A stretch of 64,000 nt of DNA from Chloranthus sessilifolius (taxonomy: Eukaryota > Streptophyta > Magnoliopsida > Chloranthales > Chloranthaceae): assembly GCA_021018995.1 (NCBI GenBank), contig CM037596.1, forward strand, positions 104,763,416-104,827,415, written 5' to 3'. Below the pieces are notes generated by a model that was not told the DNA's origin, ran no database searches, and was given only the letters and a program-made list of their open reading frames with translations. Below, piece after piece: positions 32,264-43,916 of this stretch. Both the position numbers and the translations under genes were made by a program. Every line of letters starts with the position of its first letter. The first letter of the stretch is position 1.

Positions 32264-33722
32264 TGATCGGTATTAAATTATACCCTTGCAAGTGCACAAG
32301 ATCTATCGTAGCACCGTGGAATCAAGGGTGTCGAACCCACAGGAAAGTGTGAAATTTAATTAATTTTTAAAAGCGTCAAACGAACCTAAGGAAGTACCAA
32401 AGGCGAGATCTTTGTCACAATAAAAATTAATAACTACACAAACATAAAAATAAAAAGATCTAAACAAAGCTTAAGCTAAAAAAATAATAAAAAATCAAAC
32501 AACGATGAAAAGATAATCAAGGAGTCCGCTAACCCTAGATTTATAATTTTTCTATCAACAATCAATCACATATTTTTATGTCAAATTATATACTATCATT
32601 TATTAAGGAGAAAAATAAAACGAAATGAATGTGATATTGATCCGGTATACCCTATCTAAAAATGATGACTTAGCCTATCATTGCGATATGAATCATGTAA
32701 AAAGCATAGCGTATCTCAAAATTCTAACTCACAACAGTAAGATCCAATCATTTAACTCTAAGAATAATGAATTATAAAGAACATGACTATTGATCCGGCA
32801 TACCCTATCTAAAAATGATGACTCAGTCTATCATTGCGGTATGAATCATATAAAAAGCATAGCGTATCTCAAAATTCTAAATCACAACAGTAAGATCCAA
32901 TCGTATAGCTTGAAAGCCGTACGATTCAATATTTATAAAAAGAAATGATTGAATGAAAATAAATTAACTACTTATCTAGGGGTCACTTCCTCTTTGAATG
33001 AACGATTTTAGCCGTTCATCTCCGATCCACACGCAAGACACAAATCCAAAACTATCAAACACGTTCTTTAATTCATCAAATGTTCGAATCTTTTAGGAAA
33101 AGATCTAGAACCTTACAAAGCTTTGATTCCTACTTACAAACTAATTATCATAAATTAAAACTAAGCACTAAAAAAAATATATAGAAAACCTAAGAAAAAG
33201 ACTAAGAAAGTTGGCCAAGAAGGCCACCAAAAGAAGCCCCCCTTAAACCCTAAGCATTGCTCTCTTCATATAGGGCTCGATGGAAAAGTTTCATGTATAG
33301 GTCCATCGATTGAATTCCAAGATTCAATCGGTTGAATTCAAATTTTGAATTGTGGTTGACTTATTTGAATTTAAATCTCAATCGATTGACTTTAAGTTCA
33401 AATTTATGAGGGAAACAGTTGTCATCTAACTCAATCGATTGATTTCTAAATTTCAATCGATTGAGCCTGACATGTGGCATATCCATTCTCTTGCTTATGG
33501 CTGGACTAATCAATTATTTTCACGGATTTTGGTGTCTCTGTTGACCCTTTAGTCCAATGCTCTCATGTAGCCTTAATTATGCACTTTTATGCTCTTGTCA
33601 GATCCAACAATCACAAACACCAGAAACCATTAAAACTGCATAATAGCCATCAGAATGACTTCATCGGATAGTCAAATGTTAGTATTAGGGTGCGAAATAT
33701 GGTCATATTTCAGTGCCGATCA
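32264..33722 (-). repeat. element B 3' LTR (1459 bp)
   Basis: On the minus strand it runs TGATCGGCACTG...ATACCGATCA. It contains a ~140-bp internal tandem duplication (about 32650-32780 and 32785-32920, sharing CTATCATTGCG(A/G)TATGAATC) and TCAATCGATTGA palindromes (33304-33465). Confidence 0.9.
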
Positions 33723-33735
33723 CACCCCCAAACCT
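33723..33735 (-). promoter_or_regulatory. element B polypurine tract
   Basis: The minus-strand sequence AGGTTTGGGGGTG lies immediately before the 3' LTR. Element A has GGTTGGGGGTT in the same place (45843-45853). Confidence 0.7.
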
Positions 33736-34881
33736 ACACTTTGCTAGTCCTCGAGCAATGAGAATGATAATATGTCAAAGCAAGTAAAACTAACATCCTG
33801 AAAAATTAAATGCCACTTTCGTAGGGAGCACGATTGCGTTTAGCATATGTAATAAGCCTTTAAACCCCTAGGTGATCCCTAGTGGAGGAGTTGTGTCTCC
33901 GGAGGGTTTACAGTAAAGATACCCACAAACTTCCAAAACTGTTTTCAAAATCATCAACAAAATAATTTTCAAAAATCGGTTTATATAATATATATACCTT
34001 TAAAATCAAAAACCAATAATCATTTCAGCATGCAAATGTTCATTCTCAAATATCGATGTTATGATAATTCCACTGTTGCTTATTCCAATTAACTCAATGC
34101 TCTGATTCTTAGACCAGTCTTTCATTTATGCCTAGAGTGTCGTGTGTGCATGTGACAATGCTTAAATCGTTCCATTGCTGGATTAATCCAAATCGAGAAT
34201 CATCGGATCCAAAGTTTCGACTCTATCCTCACTTTTGGTATACACTCAAAACAAAATTGTTCCGATGAATGGTTTATATTTTCATCTACATGTGAGATGG
34301 AGTTACAACACGAATTAGAAAAATCTCACATGATATAAGAAAGACGATGCATCAAAGAATTTTAAAAGTAATCTCATAAGGAATGATGTTTGTATCCTAA
34401 GCATGTTATACCAAGTACCATAGTTATTGTATCATCACTCTCCACAAGGCATTTACCACTCATGATTGGATCAAGAAGGTCTTTTCTAAGGTTGTAATGG
34501 GGCTCGGGTGAAGGTTATGAAATAAAGGGAAAATTGGATTCAAATTTCTCTGAGAAATCGGAAAAAGAAATACATTTGATTCTCTAACTTTGCACTCTTT
34601 CTTTCTCAGATTTTTCAGAATTTCTCTTTATCAACTTTTCTCCTTTTTCATTCCTTCCTTTTTTTTTTTTTTTTTTAACAACACCTTCTATTTTTCATAT
34701 ATTTCTCATTTCTCTACCTCTTGCACAAAGATATTTTTTTTCTTTTCTTTTCTTTTCTCCCCTTTTATTCACATATTTTTCTGTCATATGTTCCTTATAA
34801 GTATTATTACCATAACTCTCCACTTTCTCTCTTGTTCTCATCCCTCTTTACCAATTTCTCAGAGATTGAAGGGTGAAGTTT

Positions 34882-34946
<65 letters not shown>

Positions 34947-35910
34947 CAAACTGGTGTGGGGTATGGTTAATATAGCTTAACAAGGAATATTTAGGATAAA
35001 AATTTTCAATCAAGGCTCAAAGGGGGTGCAAAAAGATAAATTAATATAAGGTGGGGCATTTTGGATACAAATGAGCCAAGGATGGCCTTTGATCATTTCC
35101 TTTCATGATGGTAATGGTGCCTGCTTGTCTTGGGTTTAAACGCAATGAGTTCTAACGCAATGATATAAAGCATGCGAAATAAACAAACCGAGATAAAATG
35201 TATGAGATTTCAACAATTAAGCACAAATTTCAAAGATACTCCGAATTTATTATAGCACTCTTCAAAAATGAGGAAAAAGTTCTAAAGCTCACGGGGTTTA
35301 GTTTTTCTTAGGATCATAGAATTCCATATTTGAACTAATCTTTTGATTCCCGGACCTAAGCATGGCAAAGGTGCAAAATTTTTCTAAGCATACATTTCAA
35401 ATCAATCTTTAAATGTTCATAATTCAGTTAATTATCCTAAACAACAACAGTTTTACCATGACATGAATATTTAAAATTAAAAATTTTACATGCATCAGTG
35501 ACTAAAGTTTGAAAACTACGCTAAAATAAAATAGTCATGGTTTTTTTTTTTTTTTTTTTTCAAAAAATGACATTGAAGGTGCATATAAAATGTGGTTACT
35601 GCAAAATTATGAGCCACGCATTACACTACAAAATTATGAACCGCGCATTTGAGCACCCCACCCCCAAACCTAAGTGGTGCTATGTCCTCATTGCACAAAA
35701 TCATAAACATTAAAATAATAATAGGACACTCAGAAAAATATGATTACAGATCGACACAAGCACCAACAATGCTAGCTCAATATCCCTTACGAATGAGGAG
35801 AGTGCGGAGGAGTTGGAAGAGCTAAGGTCACTCCCCTTTTCCTTTGTTTTTTTTTTTTTTTTTTTTAATTATAAAACATGAAATGAAAATTCAAATAATT
35901 TACCTCCTCA
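33736..35910 (-). other. element B distal internal region, non-coding
   Basis: Collinear with element A's 43917-45840 (opposite orientation). It includes a purine-rich tract on the minus strand (34590-34860) and a (TA)27 run (34889-34943). GGTTTGGGGGTGGGGTG is at 35659-35676 (minus). Conserved blocks such as CTCCACTAGGGATCACCTAG (33870 region, complement) recur in A at about 45690. The region has no reading frame. Apparent ORFs consist of Phe/Ser or Ile-Tyr runs from simple sequence. Confidence 0.65.
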
Positions 35911-36150
35911 ATCGATCGATAGATATTGGTGAATCGATTGATTGAACAAAGTCGAACTCTGTCAATCGATTCAAATAAATCAATCAATTGAAGTAGACCA
36001 ATGAGAAAAATCCAACTCAGCTTTTTTGTTCCTTGGTCAATCGATTGAATTTAAGCAATCAATCGATTGAAATGGAGCAAAAGGCAGAGTTTAATAATTC
36101 GGGCCAAAATTCTGAGTCAATCGATTGATTATGTGAAATCAATCGATTGA
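35911..36150 (-). repeat. TCAATCGATTGA palindrome cluster (element B)
   Basis: About eight CAATCGATTG-type palindromes and variants in 240 bp, downstream of the decayed ORF. In element A the equivalent cluster lies upstream of the ORF. Confidence 0.75.
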
Positions 36151-36332
36151 CTGACAAACAATGTGTGGTTTTCAAAGTTGGAGAAAAAATACAAGATTTT
36201 TTTTTTTTTTTTTTGTAACTTTTTTTTTTAAACCATCAAATAAAATCCCTAAATTGAAAATTTACAAGGGGCTTGGGTTGCCTTCCAAGAAGCGCTAAGT
36301 TTTTATTTTGTGGTCTTCAGCCGGACCACCCT

Positions 36333-37361
36333 CAAGCAACGAGAGAAATGTGAAAGGGTCATTCATCTATTTTATTTTGGTTGCCCTTTGTATGAATTAA
36401 GGGCTTGAGGCTTTTGGTGGGTGGATTTTCAGCAAACCTATCCACCCCGTAAACAATGAAATATTTGGTTCTAACGCGTGTTGGTAATTTGAGAGCACCA
36501 AATTAATCATTATTTACAACCAATAGACTTGAGGGTTTGTCGAAGCATTATAGAAATGGATCACTGGGCACATAAGGTGCCTCAAATGTAATGCTTGACT
36601 CCTCAATCAATGTTAAATAGGGACTTGTGCCCTCATGCAATTGTTCTTTTGGTATTAGAGGAGTAACACAAATTGGTTGGCTATCTTCTGAAGTTTCAAT
36701 ATTATGTGGGCCAACAACATCTTCCTTGTAATCTATCTCATGTCCGCTCTCAAGGGTCACAGTCTTAACCTCAGGCTCCTGGCTGATCACGAAGATTATA
36801 CCACATAATTAAGAATTTGTCATGAAAATCAGACCACATAGTTAAGATTCGATCTTCGAAACCGGGACTCCATTGAGATTGTGAGTAATGTGGGTCAAAC
36901 TGAGGTTGGTTAGAAATTTTTTGCCTATAAGGCTGATTTAAATCACAACCCTGATTTGGTTCCCACCAATTAGGATCATTCTCCCTATATTCATCCCATG
37001 GGGATTGTAAATATTGTGGGTCAAATTGGGGTTAATCTGAAAAATTTTGCATATAAGATTGATTTAATTCACAACCCTGATTTGGTTCCCACCAATTTTG
37101 ATCATTTTCCCTATATACATCCAAATGTGGGAATGGATTAGGATCATTCTCCCCATATTCATCCCATGGGGATTGTGAATATTGTGGGTCAAATTAGGGT
37201 TGGTCTGAAAAATTTTGCACATAATGTTGATTTAGTTCACAACTTTGATTTAGTTCCCACCAATTAGGATCATTCCCTTCATATTCTTTCTATTATTGGT
37301 ATAGATTCTCATAATTAGATTCATTGATAACTGGGGGCATCGAAGTTATAGGAAACTCCAT
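36333..37361 (-). pseudogene. element B ORF, decayed homologue of the element A ORF
   Basis: Starts at ATG 37361 (MEFPITSMPP..) and follows the element A protein to the ENPPTKSLKPLIH.. end near 36380. It has several in-frame stops, for example TAATAG shortly after the start. The aromatic segment (ENDPNWWEPNQGCELNQ..., then QPQFDPQY.QSPW) is present in three tandem copies of about 40-55 residues, against one in A (about 37290-36880). The C-terminal acidic part (36548-36790) is open. Confidence 0.75.
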
Positions 37362-37559
37362 ATCGCATAATCATAAACTAAAAAATAATATAAAAATAAA
37401 AATATAACTACAAAAACCTAACTAAATCTAGAAACAAAGGTGCGTAACATGGCCTCTCGTGGGCGTCCCCTTCAAAGCTTTAGTAGACTCGGACCTCGAA
37501 CTCCAAATCTGACAACAAGTAAATTATAATTAGAAAACTACAAATGCAAATAATCTAAA

Positions 37560-37927
37560 ATGAAAATAAACTAAAATAAAATCCTACAAATCCTAAAAAT
37601 CAAAATTCAAAATTCAACTTCAAAATCAAAAGTTGAAAATCAAAATCAAGATTAAAATTTTTTTATTTTTTATTTTTTAAATTTTTTTTTTTTATTTTTA
37701 ATTTTGAATTTATTTTATTTTATTATTATTTTTTTTTTAATTTTGAATTTAATTAAAATTTTATTTTATTTTTTTCAAAATTTAAATTCAAATTTTAAAT
37801 TCAAAATTTTAAATTCAAAATTCAAATTCAAAATTAAAATTTTGAATTTCAAATTCAAATTCAAATTTCAAAATTCAAATTCAAATTCAAATTTAAAATT
37901 TAAATTTAAAATTCAAATTCAAAATTC

Positions 37928-37988
<61 letters not shown>

Positions 37989-38467
37989 GTTTTTTTAATT
38001 TAATTTTTTTTTTTTAAATTCAAATTCAAAATTTCAAATTTCAAAGTCTCAAATTTAAATTTTAAAATTCAAAATTCAAATTTCAAAATCTAAAAGAAGA
38101 CCTACAAATCATCCAAATCTTAACAAAAATCCTACAAGAGAAAAGAAAGGAAAGAAATAAAATCCTACCAATCCTATAACTCCTAAAAGACAATAACTAA
38201 AGATCCTAAACTATTCTAAAAATTTTAAAAGATCTTACAAATCCTAAAAATAGTAAAAGATCCTACAAAAGAAAAAATAAATAAAAAGAATAAAAGAATC
38301 CTACAAATCCTACATAAGAAGAAAATAAAATCCTACTAATTTAAAACCAAATTCAAAATTTAAATTTTAAAATTCAAAATCAAAATTTTAATTTTAAAAT
38401 TCAAATTTCAAACTTCAAAATTCAATATTCAAAATTTCGAATTCAAATTTCAAAATCTTAAAAAAAA

Positions 38468-38531
<64 letters not shown>

Positions 38532-38618
38532 CTACAAATCTAAAAAAAAATCCTAAAAGGCTTTTTTTTTTTTTTAACAAAACTAAACACTCATAAAAAT
38601 TAATCAAATTTCGATGCT
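37560..38618 (-). repeat. element B AT-rich leader with two (TA)n runs
   Basis: Low-complexity AAATTCAAATTC / TTTAAAATTC arrays (about 37590-37920 and 38015-38095, 38340-38460), TCCTACAAATCCTA units (38100-38330), and long (TA)n at 37929-37985 and 38470-38529. The counterpart of element A's 23771-24440. Confidence 0.8.
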
Positions 38619-38636
38619 TCCCCGGCAGCTGCGCCA
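38619..38636 (-). promoter_or_regulatory. element B primer-binding site
   Basis: Minus strand TGGCGCAGCTGCCGGGGA is one or two bases off the tRNA-Asp-class site TGGCGCCGTTGCCGGGGA, and lies a few bases after the LTR. Confidence 0.8.
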
Positions 38637-38642
38637 AAAACT

Positions 38643-39963
38643 TGATCGATTTTAAATTGTACCCTTGCAAGTGTACAAGATCTATCGTAGCACGGTAAAA
38701 TTAAGGGTGTCGAACCCACAGGGAAGCGTGAAATTTAATTAATTTTTAGAAGCGTTAAACGAGCCTAAGGAAGTACCAAAGGCGAGATCTTTGTCACGAT
38801 AAAAATTAATAACTATACAAACATAAAAATAAAAAGAACTAAATAAAGCTTAAGCAAAGAAAATAATGAAAAATCAAACAACGAAGAAAAGATAATCAAG
38901 GAGTCCGCTAACCTTATCTAAAAACAATGACTCAGCCTATCATTGCAGTATGAATCATGTAAAAAGCATAGCGTATCTCAAAATTCTAACTCACAATAAT
39001 AAGATCCAATCATTTAACTCTAAGAATAATGAATTGTAAAGAATGTGACTATTGATCCGGCATACCCTATCTAAAAACGATGACTCAGCCTATCATTGCG
39101 GTATGAATCATGTAAAAAGCATAGCGTATCTCAAAATTCTTAATCAAAACAGTAAGATTCAATCGTATAGCTTGAAAGCCGTACGATTCAATATTTATAA
39201 AAAGAAATTATTGAATGAAAATAAATTAACTACTTATCTAGGGTCGCTTCCTCCTTGAATGAACGATTTTAGTCGTTCATCTCCGATCCACACGCAAGGC
39301 ACAGATTCAAAACCATCAAACATGTTCTTTAATTTATCAAATGTTCGGATCTTATAGGAAAAGATTCAGAACCTTACAAAGCTTTGGTTCCTACTTACAA
39401 ACTAATTATCATAAATTAAAACTAAGCACTAAAAAAAACAATAAAGAAAACCTAAGGAAAAGACTAAGAAAGTTGTCCAAAAAGGCCACCAAAAGAAGCC
39501 CCCCTTAAACCCTAAGCATTGCTCTCTTTATATAGGGCTCGGTGGAAAAGTTTTCATGTATAGGTCAATCGATTGAATTCCAAGATTCAATCGATTGAAT
39601 TCAAATTTTGAATTGTGGCGGACTTATTTGAATTTAAATCTCAATCGATTGACTTTAAGTTTAAATTTATGAGGGAAACAGTTGCCATCTAACTCAATCG
39701 ATTGAGCCTAACATGTGGCATATCCATTCTCTTGCTTGTGACTGGACCAATCAATTCTTTTCACGGATTTCCGTGTCTCTGTTGACCCTTTAGTCCAATG
39801 CTCTCATGTAGCCTTAATTATGCACTTTTATGCTCTTGTCAGATCCAACAGTCACAAATACCTGAAACCACTAAAACTGCATAACAACCATCAAAATACT
39901 TTTATTAGATAGTCAAATGTTAGTATTAGGGTGCGAAATATGGTCATATTTCAGTGCCGATCA
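38643..39963 (-). repeat. element B 5' LTR (1321 bp)
   Basis: Same termini as the 3' LTR. It is shorter by about 139 bp because of a ~117-bp deletion after GGAGTCCGCTAACC (about 38913) and a 22-bp deletion between two CAATCGATTGA copies (about 39700), which together account for the difference. Confidence 0.9.
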
Positions 39964-39968
39964 AATGG

Positions 39969-40329
39969 GTTATAGGCTTGACCTCAGACTGATGGGCAGA
40001 CTGAGCGGGTAAGCTAGATCATAGAGGACATGCTACGAGCTTACATGTTGGATTTCTAAGGGTCATGAGACCAACATTTATCTTTGATCGAGTTCACCTA
40101 TAATAATGGCTACTAAGCGAGCATCGGCGTGGCACCTTACGAGGCCTTGTATGGGCGGCGGTGCAGGTCTCCACTCAATTGAGAAGAAGTGGGCGAGAAG
40201 CTCATGTTAGGCCCAAAGATGATGGAGAGTACAACCGAAGCAGTTTGATTAATCCGCGAGAGACTACGCATTGCTCAGAGTCGTCAAAAGATCTATGCAG
40301 ACCTTAAAAGGAACCATGTTGAGTTCCAG
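39969..40329 (+). pseudogene. element C integrase, second part
   Basis: Resumes immediately after the second AATGG copy with GYRLDLRP, then DGQTERVS, EDMLRAYMLDF, IGVAPYEALYGRRCRSPL and QSRQKIYADLKRNHVEFQ. All are C-terminal integrase blocks of plant gypsy elements. Stops (TAG/TAA/TGA) occur repeatedly. Confidence 0.85.
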
Positions 40330-40411
40330 GTGAGCTTTGAACATTGGTTATTTTATGTTTTATGTCATTGTTGTTTTGTTATATTAACTAATAACCTACG
40401 TTTCACGTGAG
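40330..40411 (+). other. intron-like GT...AG insert before the chromodomain of element C
   Basis: 82 bp beginning GTGAGC and ending GTGAG. It is T-rich, with TTAACTAATAACC as a good plant branch-point sequence near the 3' side. The flanking frame continues in phase (..VEFQ to RDNVLFKISPMKGVMRF). The 5-bp GTGAG at both edges means it could instead be an insertion with a short duplication. Confidence 0.5.
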
Positions 40412-40826
40412 AGACAATGTGTTATTCAAAATCTCGCCTATGAAAGGCGTGATGCGTTTCAGTAAGCGTGAAAATTTGAGTCCGCGCTATGTGGGGCCTT
40501 TTGAGATATTGGGCCGAGTTGGCGAGGTCACTTACCGAGTAGCATTACTGCTGTAACAATCTAGCATGCACAATGTATTTCACGTGTCCATACTGCGGAG
40601 ATATATGAAGGACCCGACTCATGTGTTGGACTACCAGCCAATTGAGCTTCTAGAGGATTTATCCTTGATTGAGGGACCAGTATAAATCTTGAATCGTAAG
40701 GAACAGATCTTAAGGACCAAGTGGATTCCCTTAGTACTTGTAAAGTGGCGGAACGACTCTTAGGAAGAAGCCACTTGGGAACGTGAAGCCGAAATTCGCG
40801 AGCAATTTTCATGTCTTTTTGAGTGA
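40412..40826 (+). pseudogene. element C integrase C-terminus and chromodomain-like region
   Basis: LFKISPMKGVMRFSKRENLS, YVGPFEILGRVGEVTYRVAL and NVFHVSILRRYMKDPTHVL are the GPF/Y part of the integrase. IPLVLVKWRN.S.EEATWERE matches the chromodomain-like tail that guides chromovirus integration to heterochromatin. Interrupted by stops after LLL, EGPV and NDS. Ends at TGA 40824-40826. Confidence 0.85.
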
Positions 40827-41464
40827 TATTTTAAATTTTGTAAGGTATTGTAACATGAAATATTTACGTACTTCAAATTATATATGGCCTTCTTTTCCAA
40901 ATAATTTTTTTTTTTAATTACAAGTTTAAATAGTTGGAAATTTTTAGAGCCTAGTGGTTCTATTTTTAATCTACTACTTCTATATTATAAATTATGACCA
41001 TAATTATAACTGCTTTGTTTAGCCGTGTGGATAACTAGAGTATGCGGAATACCATGTATGTGGGTGTGTTTCTGCAAAGTATTCGATTTTGGAATCCGAT
41101 TACCTGCCTAATTAATTTATGTTAGAATGGGTGTGTTGTCTGCTAAGAAAACGTAAGGGATGTGTGTGCTAAGTTTGAGTCACGGTGGGGTTTCTTTTTT
41201 CAAGCAGGTAAAACTTAAAATGTAGGCATCCATGTGCCGATGCAACCCCTCTATGGTGTTATGCAATGTCACACGAAGTACATCCAGATTACTACGGACC
41301 CCGTCCCTAGAAAAGCGTGGTTGGTAAAACCTATCGCACTATCACCCATTTTCTTTAGACTTTTGACTATTTGATTTTTTGTTATGTTATGAACTTTTGT
41401 TTCGGATAAGGGTTACCATAGACCTATTTAAGTATGTCTAACATTTTCGATGACGAAAATTCCT
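40827..41464 (+). other. element C 3' internal non-coding region
   Basis: AT-rich. 41171-41350 contains a module (CACGGTGGGGTTTCTTTT ... GCAACCCCTCTATG ... CACACGAAGTACATCCAG ... CCTATCGCAC) that is also found once in each unit of the 4005-19615 array. Confidence 0.7.
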
Positions 41465-41477
41465 AAGGAGGGGAGAA
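41465..41477 (+). promoter_or_regulatory. element C polypurine tract
   Basis: AAGGAGGGGAGAA directly before the 3' LTR (TGTAATGACC). It follows GATGACGAAAATTCCT, a sequence usual at this place in plant gypsy elements. Confidence 0.85.
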
Positions 41478-43916
41478 TGTAATGACCATAAATTTGAGCC
41501 CGAACTAGACCAACCACGTGTCCGTGTTTGGCAAGGCGATCGATGTCACCGTAGACTTTTATTAGTTAATTAAATATTATTTGAATAAATTGTGTGATCG
41601 GATTAGAGTTTAAAGTTTGATTGGACCTCTAGTGTGAAAGTCGTGCACCGACTTGCGGTGTGCCGCTTAAAGCCAAACCTGGACTTTAGAAGTTAAGTTC
41701 TAAACACACATGTTGGGTGTGTGTACCCAACACCAAACAAAACCCAAGTATAAGAAAGGTTTGCTTCTCCTGTAAGCCATTAGGCTTGTTTGTGCATTAA
41801 GACAAAGAGAGAACAAGAGCCATCCATCGAAAACCCTCGTGTGAGACTTCGACCACAAGATCGCGATTGTGCTGAACGCTTCGCACTCCTCTTATTTCAC
41901 ACTGATCACTGTTCAAGCTCCACCATTGTGAAACCCTTTCCTTAGAAACCCCTCTTTGTTATTGAAACCCTTGAGCTTGGAACGTGTGAGAACCGACCCC
42001 TTGTGCCCGGCTTCGACGATTTGGAAAGGTTAGGATCAACGTGTGAGTAGATGAAGTCACCTTGAACTAGCGGGATCAAACGAGGTAGAAATCGTTGAGG
42101 AAACCTGAAGGTTTCGTTCCGAAATCCCTTTTGGGGAGCATTCATCAAAACGTGAAACCGATCGATGAAAGGTATGATCTTGTTGAAAATAATGATCTAA
42201 ATTTGTAGAATTAATGTTGGGTTTATTGTTTGAATGATGTATACAAGATTTGGGTGAGAAATGGCGAGAAATCGCCATGTGAAATGAGTTTTAGAAACTC
42301 AAAAATCGCAGAGTTCTGTCACTCGCGGGACCGAGCTTCAGAGCTCGCTCCCGTGAGCAACTTTCTGAAGAGCTCTTATGAATCTCTTACGCCATGGAAT
42401 TTAAGGTCTAGTGAACCTCTGTGTCTCGCGCGCCCGAGCTTAAGTGTTCGCTCGCTTGAGAGGCCTTCGATTGGGATGTGTAGCCTTAGAGGCTTTGAGA
42501 CTCGCTCACGCGAGGACTTGTGTGAACAAGAGGCTCGCTAGCGCGAGGCCTCGCGTGACTAGCTGCAGCAGACATAAATCCAGTCAATTGCATGAGATTG
42601 GTGTGTCTGTGAGCTCGCACGCACGAGGCATGTGCCTCGCTCGTACGAGAAATAGAGTTGAGTCTGTTTGGCTTATTTTTTTGACTTCCATTTGAATCGA
42701 TTATTTGTGTGCTACTAGACTTATGATATAAGGATGTTACTTGTCTTAGGTTATGTTGTGATCTTGACACCGTCCGATAAGGGTATTTCTACATCGATTT
42801 ACGTGAGACATTCGGAGGTAGGAGAATCTCATCATCACTTGCATTCTATTTTAATTCACATGAATATTTCATATTATGATCTTTTGAACTTGCATATGAC
42901 ATCTGTAAACTTGCATCCGAATAAGAACTTTGAAACCCGAATCTGCTTGAATCCAAAATCTGAATATGAAACTCTGAATTACGTATTAGAATTCGCATAT
43001 GAACTATGTATTAGTATCTGCATTTGATTTATGATTCACCTGAACGACCCCTCATTCTTGAACAATTTTTTGGCGTAAGTTACTCTCATAATGCAGGGGC
43101 TTGTTGTACTCCTGAAAATGGGTTCATGAACAACGATGGTAGGTATCGGTATTATTCCTGCTTCAAACTTATAGAGACTTGGGAGAAATTTTAAGTTTAG
43201 ACTTTAAGTCATGAATTTGATAAGATTGCATACATGAATCATGAAACAATGAGCATCTGAATTTGTTACCTGTTTGGAATTTGCTTGACCTTTAGATTAT
43301 GAACTTGCATCTGATCACCATATTTGAATATCAGTTATCTCTATTTTGAATATTTGCTTTAAACATCATCAATTCTGAATGTTTTGAAAACCATGTTAAT
43401 CGAGATATAATTGATTGATATGAGCCTCGTCTACTGAGCTTTGTTGTTAGCTCACTCCGACTATACGTCACAGGTACTGAGTTGGTTTATGAGGATTCTG
43501 AGCTAGAGGACCAGGATTACATTCCGTGGGGCAATTCGAAGATTCCTGTTGAGGATTTCTTTCCGATTTAGGATTATGTCCAGTCTCGATTGCTTTTGAG
43601 AGTTTAGACTTGGGTTTGGTATGTCCGGCCTGTTATGTTTTGTATAGTTTGGATTTATGTATTGACACTTAATTTTTTTTGTGAACCATATTTCGGTGAC
43701 GGTCGGTTATCACCGGTGGTTCTTTTCGGTTCTTCTGCCCATGGTTCCGCCTAGGGTTAGAACTGTTACTTTTGGTTCCTGCTTTTCTTATAGAAATAGA
43801 ATTTAATTGTGCTTTTACTTTGATGTGTTGTGTTTCGTCGGACTTATCGTTTAATCGATAGGTTGGCGAGCCGGCCTTTTGTATATCTTGAGGATTGAAA
43901 AAGTCGGGTCGTCACA
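41478..43916 (+). repeat. element C 3' LTR (2439 bp)
   Basis: Collinear with the 5' LTR over its length. It starts TGTAATGACC and ends GGGTCGTCACA. The CpG-rich block is at about 42320-42660. One less CTCGCGCG-type unit than the 5' LTR. Confidence 0.9.

Larger units (their letters stand above)
32264..39963 (-). mobile_element. element B: complete 7.7-kb non-autonomous LTR element (A family), inserted in C integrase
   Basis: The boundaries are exact: TGATCGG at 32264, CCGATCA ending 39963, and perfect AATGG target duplications. It is transcribed on the minus strand: 5' LTR 38643-39963, primer site 38619-38636, AT-rich leader, decayed ORF (36333-37361), palindrome cluster (35911-36150), long tail, polypurine tract next to 33723, and 3' LTR 32264-33722. 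No retroviral enzyme is encoded. LTR termini, primer-site class and ORF relate it to element A. The two LTRs differ by two deletions (about 117 and 22 bp) and roughly 8% substitution by eye over the first ~245 bp. Confidence 0.92.
25579..43916 (+). mobile_element. element C: degenerate chromodomain Ty3/gypsy retrotransposon
   Basis: Two long LTRs (25579-28099 and 41478-43916; TGTAATGACC...GTCGTCACA) flank gag, protease, RT, RNase H, integrase and a C-terminal chromodomain-like region. This layout is that of plant chromoviruses (Tekay/Del-like). The PBS is of initiator-Met tRNA type and the polypurine tract is GGAGGGGAGAA. The flanks are GATTT (25574-25578) and AATTT (43917-43921), a 5-bp duplication with one mismatch. 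The frame has many stops and one frameshift region, so it is dead. It is interrupted by element B at 32264-39963. The first ~220 bp of the two LTRs differ by roughly 10% by eye, so the insertion is not recent. Confidence 0.9.

Noticed and set aside
34590..35013. Phe/Ser-rich and Ile-Tyr-repeat ORFs (also 37704-38003, 38458-38670, 44663-45002)
   Set aside because: Translations of pyrimidine tracts and (TA)n microsatellites.
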